Assembly: GCF_000787375.1 (NCBI RefSeq)
Contig: NZ_JRJU01000025.1
Coordinates: 1-61,342, forward strand
Source of the DNA: Halalkalibacter okhensis
GTDB lineage: Bacteria; Bacillota; Bacilli; Bacillales; Bacillaceae_D
Length of the DNA: 61,342 nucleotides
Reading direction: 5' to 3'
In this document: in pieces, positions 44,194 through 54,659 of the stretch
Position numbering within the stretch: position 1 is the stretch's first letter
Layout: every line of letters starts with the position of its first letter
Position numbers and translations under genes: made by a program
The notes under the pieces: generated by a model
Seen by the model: the letters and a program-made list of their open reading frames with translations, nothing else
Database searches by the model: none
Told to the model about the DNA's origin: nothing

Positions 44194-44943
44194 TTACTCA
44201 CTGCCTACTTCATGACGTCTCCGGTATACTTCATACATGAGCAAGCTAGCAGCAACTGAGGCATTTAACGATGTGACATGACCAACCATGGGAATTCGAA
44301 TGAGGAAATCACACTTTTCTTTCACTAAACGACTAATCCCTTTCCCTTCACTTCCAATAACAAGACCAATCGGCATATCAAATGACGCTTGACGATAATC
44401 AGCTGTTCCTTTAGCATCTGTCCCAGCAAACCAGAGCCCACGTTTCTTTAAATCATCCATTGTTCTTGCGATGTTTGTTACACGTACAACTGGAACATAT
44501 TCAATGGCCCCAGTTGAAGACTTGGCTACTGTTTGTGTCAGCCCTACGGCTCTGCGTTTTGGGATAATGACTCCGTGGGCACCAACAGCATCAGCTGTAC
44601 GTAAAATAGAACCTAGATTATGTGGGTCCTCCACCTCATCTAACAGTAAGAAAAAGGGCTCCTCCCCGCGCTCACTTGCTGCTTGAAACAAATCCTCCAT
44701 CTCTGCATACTCATAGGCTGCTATGGATGCCACCACTCCCTGATGGTTATCTGTATCAACAAGTTGAGCTAATTTTTTCTTTGGGGCGTGTTGAATCAAC
44801 ACGCCATTTTCTTTGGCAAGCTGTACAACTTTTGTCATCTGGCCCTTTTGAGAACCTTCTGCAATCCAAATTTTATTAATGGAATGCCCTGCTTTCAATG
44901 CTTCAATGATTGGATTCTTACCGACAATAAATTCTTGACTCAT
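44194..44943 (-). CDS. rlmB: RlmB, 23S rRNA Gm2251 2'-O-methyltransferase
   Basis: Encodes 249 residues. SPOUT (TrmH-type) fold: N-terminal substrate domain (GKNPIIEALKAGHSINKIW) then the knotted domain DPHNLGSILRTADAVGAHG, IGSEGKGISRLVKEKCDFLIRIPMVGHVTSLNASVAASLLMYE. Product call follows the Bacillus YacO/RlmB family. Confidence 0.93.
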   Translation of the reverse strand: MSQEFIVGKNPIIEALKAGHSINKIWIAEGSQKGQMTKVVQLAKENGVLIQHAPKKKLAQLVDTDNHQGVVASIAAYEYAEMEDLFQAASERGEEPFFLLLDEVEDPHNLGSILRTADAVGAHGVIIPKRRAVGLTQTVAKSSTGAIEYVPVVRVTNIARTMDDLKKRGLWFAGTDAKGTADYRQASFDMPIGLVIGSEGKGISRLVKEKCDFLIRIPMVGHVTSLNASVAASLLMYEVYRRRHEVGSE

Positions 44944-44967
44944 CTTATTTCCTCCTTTCTATAACCG

Positions 44968-45375
44968 TTATCTTTCTTCAACCACTTCAACAGCTTTTTT
45001 GATAATTTCATCAAGGCGCTCGTGCTCTCCTTGAAAATAATGATAGCCTAACATCGCTTCAAATCCTGTTGAATAGCGATAGGTGTTTAAATCTGTGTTT
45101 TTAGGAATTGAGCCTGATTTCGCATTTCTTCCACGTTTAAATACCGCCATCTCAGCCTCAGTTAAAAACTCTTCTTCTATTAGCCTACCCATAATATACG
45201 CCTGTGACTTAGCTGAAACGTATTTCGTTGCTTCCACATGAAGGCGGTGCGGTCTTACATTTCCTTTTGCAATTAAATAGTAGCGTACATACATATCAAG
45301 CACCGAATCACCCATGTAAGCAAGCGCTAGCGCGTTAAGTTGTTTCAAGTCTGTATTTGCTTCAATGATCTTCAT
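44968..45375 (-). CDS. mrnC: Mini-ribonuclease III
   Basis: Encodes 135 residues. RNase III-like fold without the dsRNA-binding domain; matures 23S rRNA ends. Catalytic region LALAYMGDSVLDMYVRYYL and GFEAMLGYHYF are intact. Start chosen: ATG at 45373-45375, directly after the cysS stop; a GTG at 45399 lies inside cysS. Confidence 0.95.
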   Translation of the reverse strand: MKIIEANTDLKQLNALALAYMGDSVLDMYVRYYLIAKGNVRPHRLHVEATKYVSAKSQAYIMGRLIEEEFLTEAEMAVFKRGRNAKSGSIPKNTDLNTYRYSTGFEAMLGYHYFQGEHERLDEIIKKAVEVVEER

Positions 45376-45376
45376 A

Positions 45377-46774
45377 CTAGCCTCGTTTCCAACGAACACC
45401 TTGAGCTGTATCCTCTAACACAATCCCTTGTTCTTTTAACTCATCACGAATTTTATCAGCAAGAGCAAAATCCTTTTGTTTGCGCGCTTCATTACGTTGT
45501 TTTATTAACTCTTCAATATCATGATCCAGTAACTCTTTTTGTGAGTGGAGCGTAAGCCCTAATACCTCAGCAAACTCTGTAAATAATTGCAGAAATGCCT
45601 CTAGTACTTCCTTCGATGTTTGCTCTTCGCGAAGGTAGCGGTTTGCTTCTTTTGCTAAGTCAAACAGAACAGAAATTCCATTAGCACTGTTAAAATCGTC
45701 ATCCATTTCCTGGATAAAACGATCCTTTAGTGCACCGATCCTCTCTAGCCAATCTCCTTTTTCACCCAAGCCAGCTGATTCTTCTAGCCTATGTTCTAAA
45801 CTCGATACCGCTGTTCTTAATCGTTCGAGTCCACTTTTAGCCCCCTCTAGTAACTCATCACTAAAGTTAATAGGGCTGCGATAATGAGCTGTTAACATAA
45901 AGAAACGAACGACTTCTGCTGAATGTTGTCGAATAATATCTTTGGCCAAAACAAAATTTCCGAGTGATTTCGACATTTTTTCATTATCAATGTTAATAAA
46001 TCCGTTATGAAGCCAATAATTTGCCATCGGTTTTTCTGTTAATGCTTCCGATTGAGCAATTTCATTTTCATGATGAGGGAAAGATAAATCTTGCCCGCCT
46101 GCATGAATGTCAATCGTGTCCCCTAAATATTTTTTAACCATAGCGGAGCATTCAATATGCCAGCCCGGTCTTCCCTCTCCCCATGGACTTTCCCATGAGA
46201 TCTCACCTTCTTTGGCCGCCTTCCATAACACAAAGTCTAGAGCGTCTTCTTTTCTTTCATCTACTTCAATACGTGCTCCAGATCGCAAGTCATCAATCGA
46301 TTGAGATGAAAGCTTTCCATAATCTTTAAATTTTCTTGTTCTAAAATAAACATCCCCACTTGATTCGTAGGCGAATCCTTTTTCAATTAACGCGCCGATG
46401 AAGGAGATTATTTCAGGCATTGTTTCTGTAACACGAGGGTGAATGTCGGCCTCTTTTACCCCAAGTGCGCATGTATCTTGATGATAGGCTTCAATAAATC
46501 GATTAGCTACTTGAAATACATCTTCTCCAATTTCATTAGCTGCCCGTATGATTTTATCATCAACATCCGTGAAGTTCGATATAAACGTAACGTCAAACCC
46601 TCTGTACTCTAAATATCTTCTGACCATATCATACACAATCGGAGGCCTTGCATTCCCAATATGAATGTAGTTGTATACAGTCGGTCCGCACACATACATC
46701 TTTACTTTACCTTCTTCCATCGGAATAAAGGGTTCTTTCTTTTTTGTTAAACTGTTGTAAACATGAATAGACAT
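45377..46774 (-). CDS. cysS: Cysteinyl-tRNA synthetase
   Basis: Encodes 465 residues. HIGH motif [11 protein letters not shown], zinc ligands (CGPTVYNY... Cys29) and KMSKSLGNF are intact; C-terminal anticodon domain. Cotranscribed after cysE in the T-box-controlled unit. The mrnC gene starts one base after its stop. Confidence 0.98.
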   Translation of the reverse strand: MSIHVYNSLTKKKEPFIPMEEGKVKMYVCGPTVYNYIHIGNARPPIVYDMVRRYLEYRGFDVTFISNFTDVDDKIIRAANEIGEDVFQVANRFIEAYHQDTCALGVKEADIHPRVTETMPEIISFIGALIEKGFAYESSGDVYFRTRKFKDYGKLSSQSIDDLRSGARIEVDERKEDALDFVLWKAAKEGEISWESPWGEGRPGWHIECSAMVKKYLGDTIDIHAGGQDLSFPHHENEIAQSEALTEKPMANYWLHNGFINIDNEKMSKSLGNFVLAKDIIRQHSAEVVRFFMLTAHYRSPINFSDELLEGAKSGLERLRTAVSSLEHRLEESAGLGEKGDWLERIGALKDRFIQEMDDDFNSANGISVLFDLAKEANRYLREEQTSKEVLEAFLQLFTEFAEVLGLTLHSQKELLDHDIEELIKQRNEARKQKDFALADKIRDELKEQGIVLEDTAQGVRWKRG

Positions 46775-46819
46775 TGGATCTACTCCCTCTTTCTTATTTC
46801 TATTACATTATGCATTAGG

Positions 46820-47476
46820 CTACTTTTTTGTTGATGACCTCAGATGCTCCCGTTCTTCTTTCAATGCTTTGATTTCTTCTTCCAATTCCTTTAATTTATC
46901 CGCTATCGGGTCAGGCAAAAGATGGTGATTCAATCCATGCTCAACCTTTACTCCATCTTGAATAACAATTCTCCCTGGAATCCCCACAACTGTAGAATTA
47001 GCTGGCACTTCTTTTAATACAACGGAGCCAGCCCCTATACGTGCATTTTTTCCAATTGTAAAGGAACCTAGTATTTTAGCTCCTGATGCAACTAAGACAC
47101 CATCCTCTACTGTTGGATGACGCTTCCCTTTTTCTTTTCCTGTCCCTCCGAGAGTGACCCCTTGATAGATCGTGACATTATTTCCAATTTCACATGTTTC
47201 TCCGATAACCACTCCCATTCCGTGGTCAATAAACAAGCGTTGACCAATTATTGCACCAGGGTGGATTTCAATCCCGGTGAAGAAACGACTAATTTGTGAA
47301 ATCGATCTAGCTAAGAAGCACATTTTCCTTTTCCAAAGCCAGTGTGCTACGCGATGTGCCCATATTGCATGAACACCCGAGTACGTAAATATCACTTCAA
47401 GTCTACTTCTTGCGGCAGGATCTTGTTCAAATACAACGTCAACATCATTTAATAACGTGCGAAATTTTTTCCCCAT
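46820..47476 (-). CDS. cysE: Serine O-acetyltransferase
   Basis: Encodes 218 residues. First step of cysteine synthesis: serine + acetyl-CoA to O-acetylserine. The left-handed beta-helix hexapeptide region ([38 protein letters not shown]) and DHG catalytic His are intact. First gene after the T-box; the ribosome-binding site GGGGGATG precedes the ATG. Confidence 0.97.
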   Translation of the reverse strand: MGKKFRTLLNDVDVVFEQDPAARSRLEVIFTYSGVHAIWAHRVAHWLWKRKMCFLARSISQISRFFTGIEIHPGAIIGQRLFIDHGMGVVIGETCEIGNNVTIYQGVTLGGTGKEKGKRHPTVEDGVLVASGAKILGSFTIGKNARIGAGSVVLKEVPANSTVVGIPGRIVIQDGVKVEHGLNHHLLPDPIADKLKELEEEIKALKEEREHLRSSTKK

Positions 47477-47520
47477 GTGTTCTCATCCCCCTTTTAGAGG
47501 ACCCGCTGCCCTTAAATGAT

Positions 47521-47784
47521 CTACTTAGCAAAAAAAGCGCCTCTGTGCATCTAGGATGCACAGAGGCGCTTTTGGCGCGGTTCCACTCTGCTTAGAGAAG
47601 GCAATACCTACTCATCTTTTCTAGCTTGTAACGAAGCAACTCGCTCTTTCCTACTAAAAATAATGTTCAAAAAGAGACTCAAGGGTGCATGTTCAAAGCA
47701 AGATTCCTAAACCACTCTCAGCCAATGATGGTCCTCTCTGCAAGGAATGACTCACTTTTACTTTTCCCTCTCAACACGGTAACC
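47521..47784 (-). promoter_or_regulatory. Cysteine T-box riboswitch of cysE-cysS
   Basis: Leader RNA on the minus strand. The T-box sequence AGAGTGGAACCGCG (about 47577-47590) is followed by a strong terminator. Upstream, the specifier loop reads GAACATGCACC with TGC (47687-47689), the cysteine codon, followed by a purine. Uncharged tRNA-Cys would stabilise the antiterminator and switch on cysE and cysS. T-box regulation of these genes is known in Bacillus. Confidence 0.93.
47528..47574 (-). terminator. T-box terminator
   Basis: About 18-bp stem (AAAAGCGCCTCTGTGCAT / ATGCACAGAGGCGCTTTT) followed by TTTTTG on the minus strand; it is the off-state hairpin of the T-box. Confidence 0.93.
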
Positions 47785-49245
47785 TTATTTATTTAATAAG
47801 CTATGAAGTCTAGCAACAACAACATCTTTGCCTAAAAGCTCCAATGATTCCGGCAAGTCACGTCCATGTGTTTGCCCTGTCGTTGCTACACGGATCGGCA
47901 TAAATAATTTCTTGCCTTTATGACCTGTAGCTTTTTGAGTTGCTTTCATAGCATCCTTAATGGTACTAGCCGTAAACTCTTCCATTGTTTCTAACTCTTT
48001 TATTAATTGAGCTAACACTTCAGGAACTTGCTCTTCATCTAAAACCGTTTGTGCTTCCTCATTATACCCAATTTCTGTTTTAAAGAAAAGTTCTGTTAAC
48101 TCAACGATCTCAGCACCATAATGCATTTGCTCCTGATACAAGGCAATTAAACGCTTAGCCCAATCTTTTTGTTCGTCTGTCATGTCTTCTGACAGCTTTC
48201 CAGCTTTAACTAAATGTGGCAATGCAAGCTCAACCACTTGATCAAGGTCAGCATTTTTAATGTATTGATTATTCATCCAAGCTAGTTTGTCTGTATCAAA
48301 AACAGCAGGAGCTTTTGCCACTCGGTCCAATGTGAATTGTTCTCCTAGCTCGTCTACAGAGAAAATCTCCTCTTCCCCAACAGGAGACCAACCTAATAAA
48401 GCAAGGAAATTAACGATGGCTTCTGGCATGTACCCAAGCTCTTTGTATTGCTCAACAAATTGAATAATGGACTCATCCCGCTTACTCATCTTCTGGCGAT
48501 CTGGATTTAGAATTAACGATGCATGTGCAAATTTCGGCACATCCCAACCAAACGCTTCATAAAGCAACACTTGTCTTGGTGTATTTGATAGATGCTCTTC
48601 TCCACGGATAACATGCGAAATTTTCATGAGGTGGTCATCAATTACAACAGCAAAGTTATACATTGGAATGCCATCCTTACGCGCAATAACGAAATCACCA
48701 ATTCCATCCGATTCAAATGTAACTTCGCCACGAACTGCATCTTGAATTTGAATGAGCTTTCCTTCAGGAACACGGAAACGCACAACCGGCTTAATTCCTT
48801 TTTCTTCATATTCTTTACGCTGCTCTTCAGTTAAATCTCGATCACGACCGCTATATTTAGGCAATTCCCCACGTGCTTTTTGTTCCTCACGCTCTGCCTC
48901 TAATTCTTCCTCTGTCATATAGCAGTAGTATGCTTTCCCCTCTTTAAGAAGGTGGTCTAGATATTCTTTGTACAACCCTACACGTTCCATGCAGCTATAC
49001 GGCCCATATTCTCCACCTACATCAATACTTTCATCCCAATCCATTTTAAGCCACTTCAAACTATCTAATAGTTTCTCTTTTGCTTGATCGACATTGCGGG
49101 CTTGATCAGTATCTTCAATACGCAAAATAAATTTCCCGCCCTGGCTTTTCGCAAACAAATAGTTAAATAAGGCAGAACGAGCACCACCAATATGTAAATG
49201 TCCTGTTGGACTAGGAGCAAAACGAACGCGAACGTCACTTCCCAT
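47785..49245 (-). CDS. gltX: Glutamyl-tRNA synthetase
   Basis: Encodes 486 residues. Class I synthetase: HIGH-type [17 protein letters not shown] and KMSKRDESI are intact. Bacillus GltX is non-discriminating and also charges tRNA-Gln. Start chosen: ATG at 49243-49245 (MGSDVRVRF), 8 nt after GGAAGG; a GTG nine bases upstream overlaps that site. The gene lies upstream of the T-box. Confidence 0.97.
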   Translation of the reverse strand: MGSDVRVRFAPSPTGHLHIGGARSALFNYLFAKSQGGKFILRIEDTDQARNVDQAKEKLLDSLKWLKMDWDESIDVGGEYGPYSCMERVGLYKEYLDHLLKEGKAYYCYMTEEELEAEREEQKARGELPKYSGRDRDLTEEQRKEYEEKGIKPVVRFRVPEGKLIQIQDAVRGEVTFESDGIGDFVIARKDGIPMYNFAVVIDDHLMKISHVIRGEEHLSNTPRQVLLYEAFGWDVPKFAHASLILNPDRQKMSKRDESIIQFVEQYKELGYMPEAIVNFLALLGWSPVGEEEIFSVDELGEQFTLDRVAKAPAVFDTDKLAWMNNQYIKNADLDQVVELALPHLVKAGKLSEDMTDEQKDWAKRLIALYQEQMHYGAEIVELTELFFKTEIGYNEEAQTVLDEEQVPEVLAQLIKELETMEEFTASTIKDAMKATQKATGHKGKKLFMPIRVATTGQTHGRDLPESLELLGKDVVVARLHSLLNK

Positions 49246-49346
49246 AATATACACCTTCCATTTCTATGATCCTATTATGCATAATAACATGTTTATGTTA
49301 ATTACCTATATCACTATATCACTACTTTGGTCAACTAAACCTTTTT

Positions 49347-49823
49347 TTATGACTGCTCTACTAAAAGAATTGTTGCCTGCGAAGCGATTCCTTCGCCTCT
49401 CCCTGTAAATCCTAGTTTTTCTGTTGTCGTTGCTTTTACGTTCACTTGACTAACATCGGCCTCTAGCAACTCAGCAATACGCGCTCGCATCGTTTCAATA
49501 TGCGGAGCCATTTTCGGTTTTTGAGCGATAATGGTGCAATCGATATTTCCTAACTTGTATCCTTTTTCTTTCACGAGTTCCCATACATGAGTAAGAAGCT
49601 TCGCAGAGTCTGCATCCTTAAACGCACTGTCTGTATCAGGAAAGTGCTTGCCAATATCCCCTTCGCCAATTGCCCCTAGCGCTGCATCAGCAATCGTATG
49701 TAACAATACATCTGCATCAGAATGTCCAAGGAGACCTAATTCATAAGGAATCGTTATCCCCCCAAGTATAAGTGGTCTGCCTTCAACTAACTGATGAACA
49801 TCGAACCCTTGTCCAATTCTCAT
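49347..49823 (-). CDS. ispF: IspF, 2-C-methyl-D-erythritol 2,4-cyclodiphosphate synthase
   Basis: Encodes 158 residues. Non-mevalonate isoprenoid step. Zinc ligands Asp and His are in GFDVHQL and [17 protein letters not shown]. 2 bp after ispD, so a tight operon. Confidence 0.98.
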   Translation of the reverse strand: MRIGQGFDVHQLVEGRPLILGGITIPYELGLLGHSDADVLLHTIADAALGAIGEGDIGKHFPDTDSAFKDADSAKLLTHVWELVKEKGYKLGNIDCTIIAQKPKMAPHIETMRARIAELLEADVSQVNVKATTTEKLGFTGRGEGIASQATILLVEQS

Positions 49824-49825
49824 GC

Positions 49826-50509
49826 CTATCTCATCTCTCTTTCCTTAAATATAGCTTCTGCAAACAATAAATCTTCAGGAGTGGTAAGCTTAATGTTTTG
49901 ATAATCCCCTTCAACAATCGCAACTTCATGTCCTAACCATTCAACTAAACTCGCATCATCTGTTCCGAGCATAGCAGCAGCTTGTGCTTTTTCATGTGCT
50001 TCTTTTATTAACGATAGCTGAAACGCTTGCGGTGTTTGAATGGTCCACAGTTCCTCACGCTTCAATGTATTCACAACTCTTTTGGAGAGGACCCGTTTAA
50101 TCGTCTCTTTCACTGGCACGGCCGCTGTAACAGCCCCCATCTCAGCCGCTTTTTGCACTAAAGCGTGAATGACATCCCTAGGAACAAATGGCCTTGCTCC
50201 ATCATGGACCAAAACAATGCTATCTGCCAAAATAGAGCTAAGCCCGTTTCTAACACTATGCTGACGTTCTTCTCCACCTTCTACTACGGTCACTTTAGAT
50301 AGGGAGTGCTTCTTTGCTAACTCATTCATGATTTCAAGTTCTTCGCGATTAGCTACAAGGACCACTTGGTCGCACCACGAATCTTCCTGAAACAAACGGA
50401 TCGTATGTACAATAAGCGGTTGGCCATTTAATTCAAGAAATTGCTTGTTCTTGCCTGCTTTCATTCTTTTCCCTTGGCCAGCTGCAGGGATGACAACTCG
50501 ATACTCCAT
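49826..50509 (-). CDS. ispD: IspD, MEP cytidylyltransferase
   Basis: Encodes 227 residues. Joins CTP to [32 protein letters not shown] and TPQAFQL are intact. Start chosen: ATG at 50507-50509 ([16 protein letters not shown]), after AGGAGAG; the frame remains open to 50548 without homology. Confidence 0.97.
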   Translation of the reverse strand: MEYRVVIPAAGQGKRMKAGKNKQFLELNGQPLIVHTIRLFQEDSWCDQVVLVANREELEIMNELAKKHSLSKVTVVEGGEERQHSVRNGLSSILADSIVLVHDGARPFVPRDVIHALVQKAAEMGAVTAAVPVKETIKRVLSKRVVNTLKREELWTIQTPQAFQLSLIKEAHEKAQAAAMLGTDDASLVEWLGHEVAIVEGDYQNIKLTTPEDLLFAEAIFKEREMR

Positions 50510-50664
50510 TGTATTCTCTCCTATCAAAGCAATATATAATAATCCCATGAATTGTATATTGTATATATACGTTACTTTTTTAAACCGATATATATTTTAG
50601 CATGTTCTCCCATTTAATTGCATATGTTTGTTTTAAGTATAGCCTGTACACTTAGAACAAAAGA

Positions 50665-50700
50665 AGAAAAACGCTATCCTCCATCAAGAGTATAGCGCTT
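50665..50700 (-). terminator. Terminator between yacL and ispD
   Basis: Stem CGCTAT / ATAGCG extended by ACTC / GAGG, then TTTTTC on the minus strand, between the yacL stop and ispD. Confidence 0.75.
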
Positions 50701-50732
50701 ATGAAATGATCTACTATGTTTCAACCCACTCT

Positions 50733-51824
50733 TTACAGTGCCTTTTCAAGCAACTTAGGCTTGGCAAAAATCATTCGTCCCGCACTTGTTTGCAATACAC
50801 TTGTAACAACAACATCAATTTGCTTTCCAATATAGTCACGCCCACCCTCTACAACGATCATCGTGCCATCGTCAAGATAAGCAACACCTTGATGCTGTTC
50901 TTTTCCATCTTTAATCACTTGAACTTTAAGCTCCTCACCTGGGAGCACAACAGGCTTCACTGCATTCGCTAAATCATTAATATTTAATACGGCGACTCCT
51001 TGCAACTCACATACTTTATTTAAATTAAAGTCATTTGTTACAACCATTCCTGAAGAAACCTTTGCTAATTTAACTAATTTGCTATCTACTTCAGAAATAT
51101 CTTCAAAGTCACCTTCATAGATTTCTACATTAATCGGTAATTCTTTCTGAATTGTATTTAAGATATCAAGGCCACGGCGCCCTCGATTTCGCTTTAGCAC
51201 ATCCGATGAATCGGCTATATGTTGTAACTCTTCTAACACAAATCCAGGAATGACTAGAGTTCCTTCTAAAAAGCCCGTTTTACAAATGTCAGCAATACGT
51301 CCATCAATGATAACACTTGTATCTAAAATTTTTAATTGCTTCCCAACTGAAGGATCGACCTCTTCCTCTTTTTTCTTGCCTAAATTCCTCGTTAGTGTAA
51401 ACAAATTAATCAACTCATCTCGTTTTTTGAACCCAATTTGGAATCCAAAATATCCAACGAAAATCGTGACAAAAATAGGAACAACGGTACTCACAATCGG
51501 GATGTTAATAGCGTTTAATGGAATACCAATTAAATAAGCAACAATTAGACCAACAATTAATCCCATCGTACCAAACAATACATCTGTGACTGGAGCCCGT
51601 ACAATCGCTTCCTCAAGAAGCTTCATGAGATTCACGATATAATCAGCTAGCCAAAACGTAGCAAAAAAGAAAATAATAGCACCGATCACTGCGCCAGCAT
51701 AGGAATTTGTCACCCAAACGGGTACTTCGCCAAAATTTAAGATATGGATAAGTTCTGGAATGAAGATAAAACCCAAAGTGCCTCCAACTAGAACGAAGAA
51801 AAGCTGTACAATTCGCTTTAGCAT
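50733..51824 (-). CDS. yacL: YacL, PIN/TRAM-domain membrane protein
   Basis: Encodes 363 residues. About four N-terminal membrane helices (to about 130), then a PIN nuclease-like domain ([22 protein letters not shown], acidic residues) and a C-terminal TRAM domain ([27 protein letters not shown]). Bacillus YacL lies beside disA. RNase activity is suggested by the domains but the target is unknown. Confidence 0.92.
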   Translation of the reverse strand: MLKRIVQLFFVLVGGTLGFIFIPELIHILNFGEVPVWVTNSYAGAVIGAIIFFFATFWLADYIVNLMKLLEEAIVRAPVTDVLFGTMGLIVGLIVAYLIGIPLNAINIPIVSTVVPIFVTIFVGYFGFQIGFKKRDELINLFTLTRNLGKKKEEEVDPSVGKQLKILDTSVIIDGRIADICKTGFLEGTLVIPGFVLEELQHIADSSDVLKRNRGRRGLDILNTIQKELPINVEIYEGDFEDISEVDSKLVKLAKVSSGMVVTNDFNLNKVCELQGVAVLNINDLANAVKPVVLPGEELKVQVIKDGKEQHQGVAYLDDGTMIVVEGGRDYIGKQIDVVVTSVLQTSAGRMIFAKPKLLEKAL

Positions 51825-52000
51825 CCATATTCACCTCCTTTTATTATTATAGACAAGTTTACCGGTTTGAAACCTATCAAACTGTATTTCACATAAATTC
51901 TCAAAATTCTTCCGTACTCGCGAAACGTATCAAACGCTAAATCACTTATCAATTCTGAAAACTCCCTATTATACAGTACGATTTATGTTGATATTAAATG

Positions 52001-53077
52001 TTAAATATGCCGATCCACAAACAGCTGTTCTTGTATACGGTTTAACCCATCTTTAATCATCTTTGCCCTCGGTTCACCAATTCCTTCCACTTCATCTAAC
52101 TCATTGATACTGGCAAACATAACATTGGATAAGTTCTCATATTTTTCGATTAGGTTTTCAATAATGGTAGATGGCAGCCTTGGAATACGATGTAAAATCC
52201 GGTAACCTCGTGGCAAAACCGCTTGCTCTTGAATATTTATATTTTTGCTATAACCAAGTGCTTTGACAATCTCTTGTTCATCAAATAATTCCTCGGTTTG
52301 AAACTTAGTTAATTCCTTTAGTAGATCTTTAGGATTTTGTTGATCGTTTTTCATATAATCTTTGATTAAATGAATCGCTTCTTTTTCTGTGTTTGCTACT
52401 AACTCATTTAACTGCATCGTAATTAATCGACCTTCATTGCCTAGCTCGTTAATATAATTTAGTATCTCACCTTTTATTCTTAAAACCATCTGCACTCTGT
52501 GAATGACTTGTGTCACTTCTTGAAGTGTAACAAGTTGTTCAAATTCGAGTGCGCCCAAATTAGTAATGCCTTGGTCAAGAACAACTTTATACTTTTCAAG
52601 TGTCTGAATGGCTTGGTTGGCCTTTGTCAAAATGACGCCAATATCTTTTAATGAATAGCGGTGATCTCCTTGATAGAGAGTGATTACATTTCGTCGCTGT
52701 GAAATCGAAATCACTAGGTTTCCTGTTTGCTTAGCAACCCGTTCCGCTGTACGATGCCGTATACCTGTTTCATTTGAGGTGATCCCATTGTTAGGGACCA
52801 GTTGGGTGTTGGCATACAAGATTCGTTTTCCATCTTCACTTAAAATAATCGCCCCATCCATTTTGGCTAGTTCGTATAGGTAAGCAGGTGAAAAGTCACA
52901 GTTGATAAAAAAACCTCCGTCCACAATAGGTATCATCGCATTGTCATAACCAATGACAATCAAACCTCCCGTTTTCGCACGTAAAACATTATCAATCCCT
53001 GCTCTCAAATCTGTTCCGGGCGCAACTAGCTTCAATACATTTTGAATAAAAGCTTGCCGCTTTTTCCCCTCATTCAT
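52001..53077 (-). CDS. disA: DisA, DNA-integrity scanning diadenylate cyclase
   Basis: Encodes 358 residues. Makes c-di-AMP from two ATP at the start of sporulation if DNA is intact. DAC motifs DGA (74-76) and GIRHRT (105-110) are present; a helical linker follows, then helix-hairpin-helix DNA binding ([18 protein letters not shown]). Starts 3 bp after radA, suggesting a unit with RadA. Confidence 0.98.
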   Translation of the reverse strand: MNEGKKRQAFIQNVLKLVAPGTDLRAGIDNVLRAKTGGLIVIGYDNAMIPIVDGGFFINCDFSPAYLYELAKMDGAIILSEDGKRILYANTQLVPNNGITSNETGIRHRTAERVAKQTGNLVISISQRRNVITLYQGDHRYSLKDIGVILTKANQAIQTLEKYKVVLDQGITNLGALEFEQLVTLQEVTQVIHRVQMVLRIKGEILNYINELGNEGRLITMQLNELVANTEKEAIHLIKDYMKNDQQNPKDLLKELTKFQTEELFDEQEIVKALGYSKNINIQEQAVLPRGYRILHRIPRLPSTIIENLIEKYENLSNVMFASINELDEVEGIGEPRAKMIKDGLNRIQEQLFVDRHI

Positions 53078-53080
53078 TTA

Positions 53081-54454
53081 TTACCCTCCTAAGCCGACCT
53101 CTAGCGCTCGTTCTAATGTTGGTACACCAATGACGTCAATATCCTTTGGATACGTCCAGCCCCCTAGATTCTTCTCCGGGATGATCGCCCGTTTAAACCC
53201 TAATTTGGCTGCCTCATTTACCCTTTGCTCGATACGTGAAACACGTCTAATTTCTCCCGTTAATCCCACCTCACCTATGGCAACATCTGTAGGGCTCGTA
53301 ATTTGATTACGGAAGCTTGATGCAATACTAAGAGCAATAGCCAAATCAATGGCTGGTTCATCCAAACGAATTCCACCAGCGACATTTAAATACGCATCTT
53401 GATTTTGAAGAAGAAGCCCCACTCTCTTTTCAAGTACTGCCATCAAAAGAGATACCCGGTTATGATCGACTCCGGTAGCCATTCGTCTTGGATTTCCAAA
53501 GCTCGTCGGTGATATAAGTGCTTGTAGCTCTACTAACACAGGTCTCGTTCCTTCCATTGAAGCAACAACAATCGATCCAGCCGCTCCTTGTGACCGTTCC
53601 TCCAAAAAGATTTCAGACGGATTGAGCACTTCCTCTAGACCTGTTTCTTTCATTTCAAATATGCCCATTTCATTCGTGGACCCAAAACGATTCTTAACGG
53701 CACGTAGAATCCGATACGTATGATGTCGTTCTCCTTCAAAGTATAGAACAGAATCAACCATATGCTCTAGCAGTTTCGGCCCTGCTATGGATCCTTGTTT
53801 TGTAACATGCCCCACGATAAAAATAGCAATTCCTCTTGTTTTAGCAATGCGCATAAAAGCAGCCGTACATTCTCTAACTTGCGCCACACTTCCAGGTGCA
53901 GATGTGATGTCTTCTTGATAGACCGTTTGAATGGAATCAATAATCACTAATGTCGGTTTCACTTCATCTATCGCACGCTCGATAAAAGCAATATCCGTCT
54001 CAGCTAAGACATATAAGTCCCCTGAGGACACTCCAAGACGTTCTGAACGTAACTTCGTTTGTTTCACGGATTCCTCACCAGAAATATATAAAACCTTTTG
54101 CTTTGTTTCAGCTAACTTAGAAGAAAGCTGTAGCAAAAGCGTTGACTTCCCAATTCCCGGGTCTCCCCCTACAAGAACGAGTGATCCTGGGACAATTCCT
54201 CCACCAAGTACACGATCTAATTCCGTCATCGTCGTGCTAACTCTTGCTTCTGTCTCGCTCTTTACTGAAATAATGGATTGGGGCTTTGAACCTGTTGCAG
54301 CAGATGTAACATAGCTTCGACTCGCTTGTTTCGCACTTGGTTCAAACTCCTCTATCATTGTGTTCCAGCCTTGGCAACCCGGGCACTTGCCCATCCATTT
54401 TGCTGATTCATATCCACACTCTTGGCAGACGAATTTCGTTTTCTTCTTGGCCAT
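53081..54454 (-). CDS. radA: RadA, DNA repair and branch-migration ATPase
   Basis: Encodes 457 residues. Zinc finger [18 protein letters not shown] (Cys10, 13, 24, 27), RecA-like ATPase with Walker [10 protein letters not shown] (96-104), RadA-specific KNRFGSTNE, and a C-terminal LonC-like domain. Acts in recombination and, in Bacillus, restrains DisA. Confidence 0.98.
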   Translation of the reverse strand: MAKKKTKFVCQECGYESAKWMGKCPGCQGWNTMIEEFEPSAKQASRSYVTSAATGSKPQSIISVKSETEARVSTTMTELDRVLGGGIVPGSLVLVGGDPGIGKSTLLLQLSSKLAETKQKVLYISGEESVKQTKLRSERLGVSSGDLYVLAETDIAFIERAIDEVKPTLVIIDSIQTVYQEDITSAPGSVAQVRECTAAFMRIAKTRGIAIFIVGHVTKQGSIAGPKLLEHMVDSVLYFEGERHHTYRILRAVKNRFGSTNEMGIFEMKETGLEEVLNPSEIFLEERSQGAAGSIVVASMEGTRPVLVELQALISPTSFGNPRRMATGVDHNRVSLLMAVLEKRVGLLLQNQDAYLNVAGGIRLDEPAIDLAIALSIASSFRNQITSPTDVAIGEVGLTGEIRRVSRIEQRVNEAAKLGFKRAIIPEKNLGGWTYPKDIDVIGVPTLERALEVGLGG

Positions 54455-54585
54455 GATTTCTCTCCCTTCTACCTATTACATCTATTGTAACAGAGTAGAA
54501 GTAAAAAGTTTTCTCCTTGAGCTTCTGACCAAAAATTTATGAACGGTAAGACCCTTTGTGACTCTTATAGTCCTATTATATGGTG

Positions 54586-54622
54586 AAAAGCCGAGGGATT
54601 ATGACTCTCCCTCGGCTTTTTC
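54586..54622 (-). terminator. Terminator of the ctsR-mcsA-mcsB-clpC operon
   Basis: 11-bp stem (AAAAGCCGAGGGA / TCCCTCGGCTTTT) ending in TTTT on the minus strand, 38 bp after the clpC stop and before radA. Confidence 0.9.
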
Positions 54623-54659
54623 TACTTTAGAGCCAGTGATGTATGCACTAAGATTAAAT

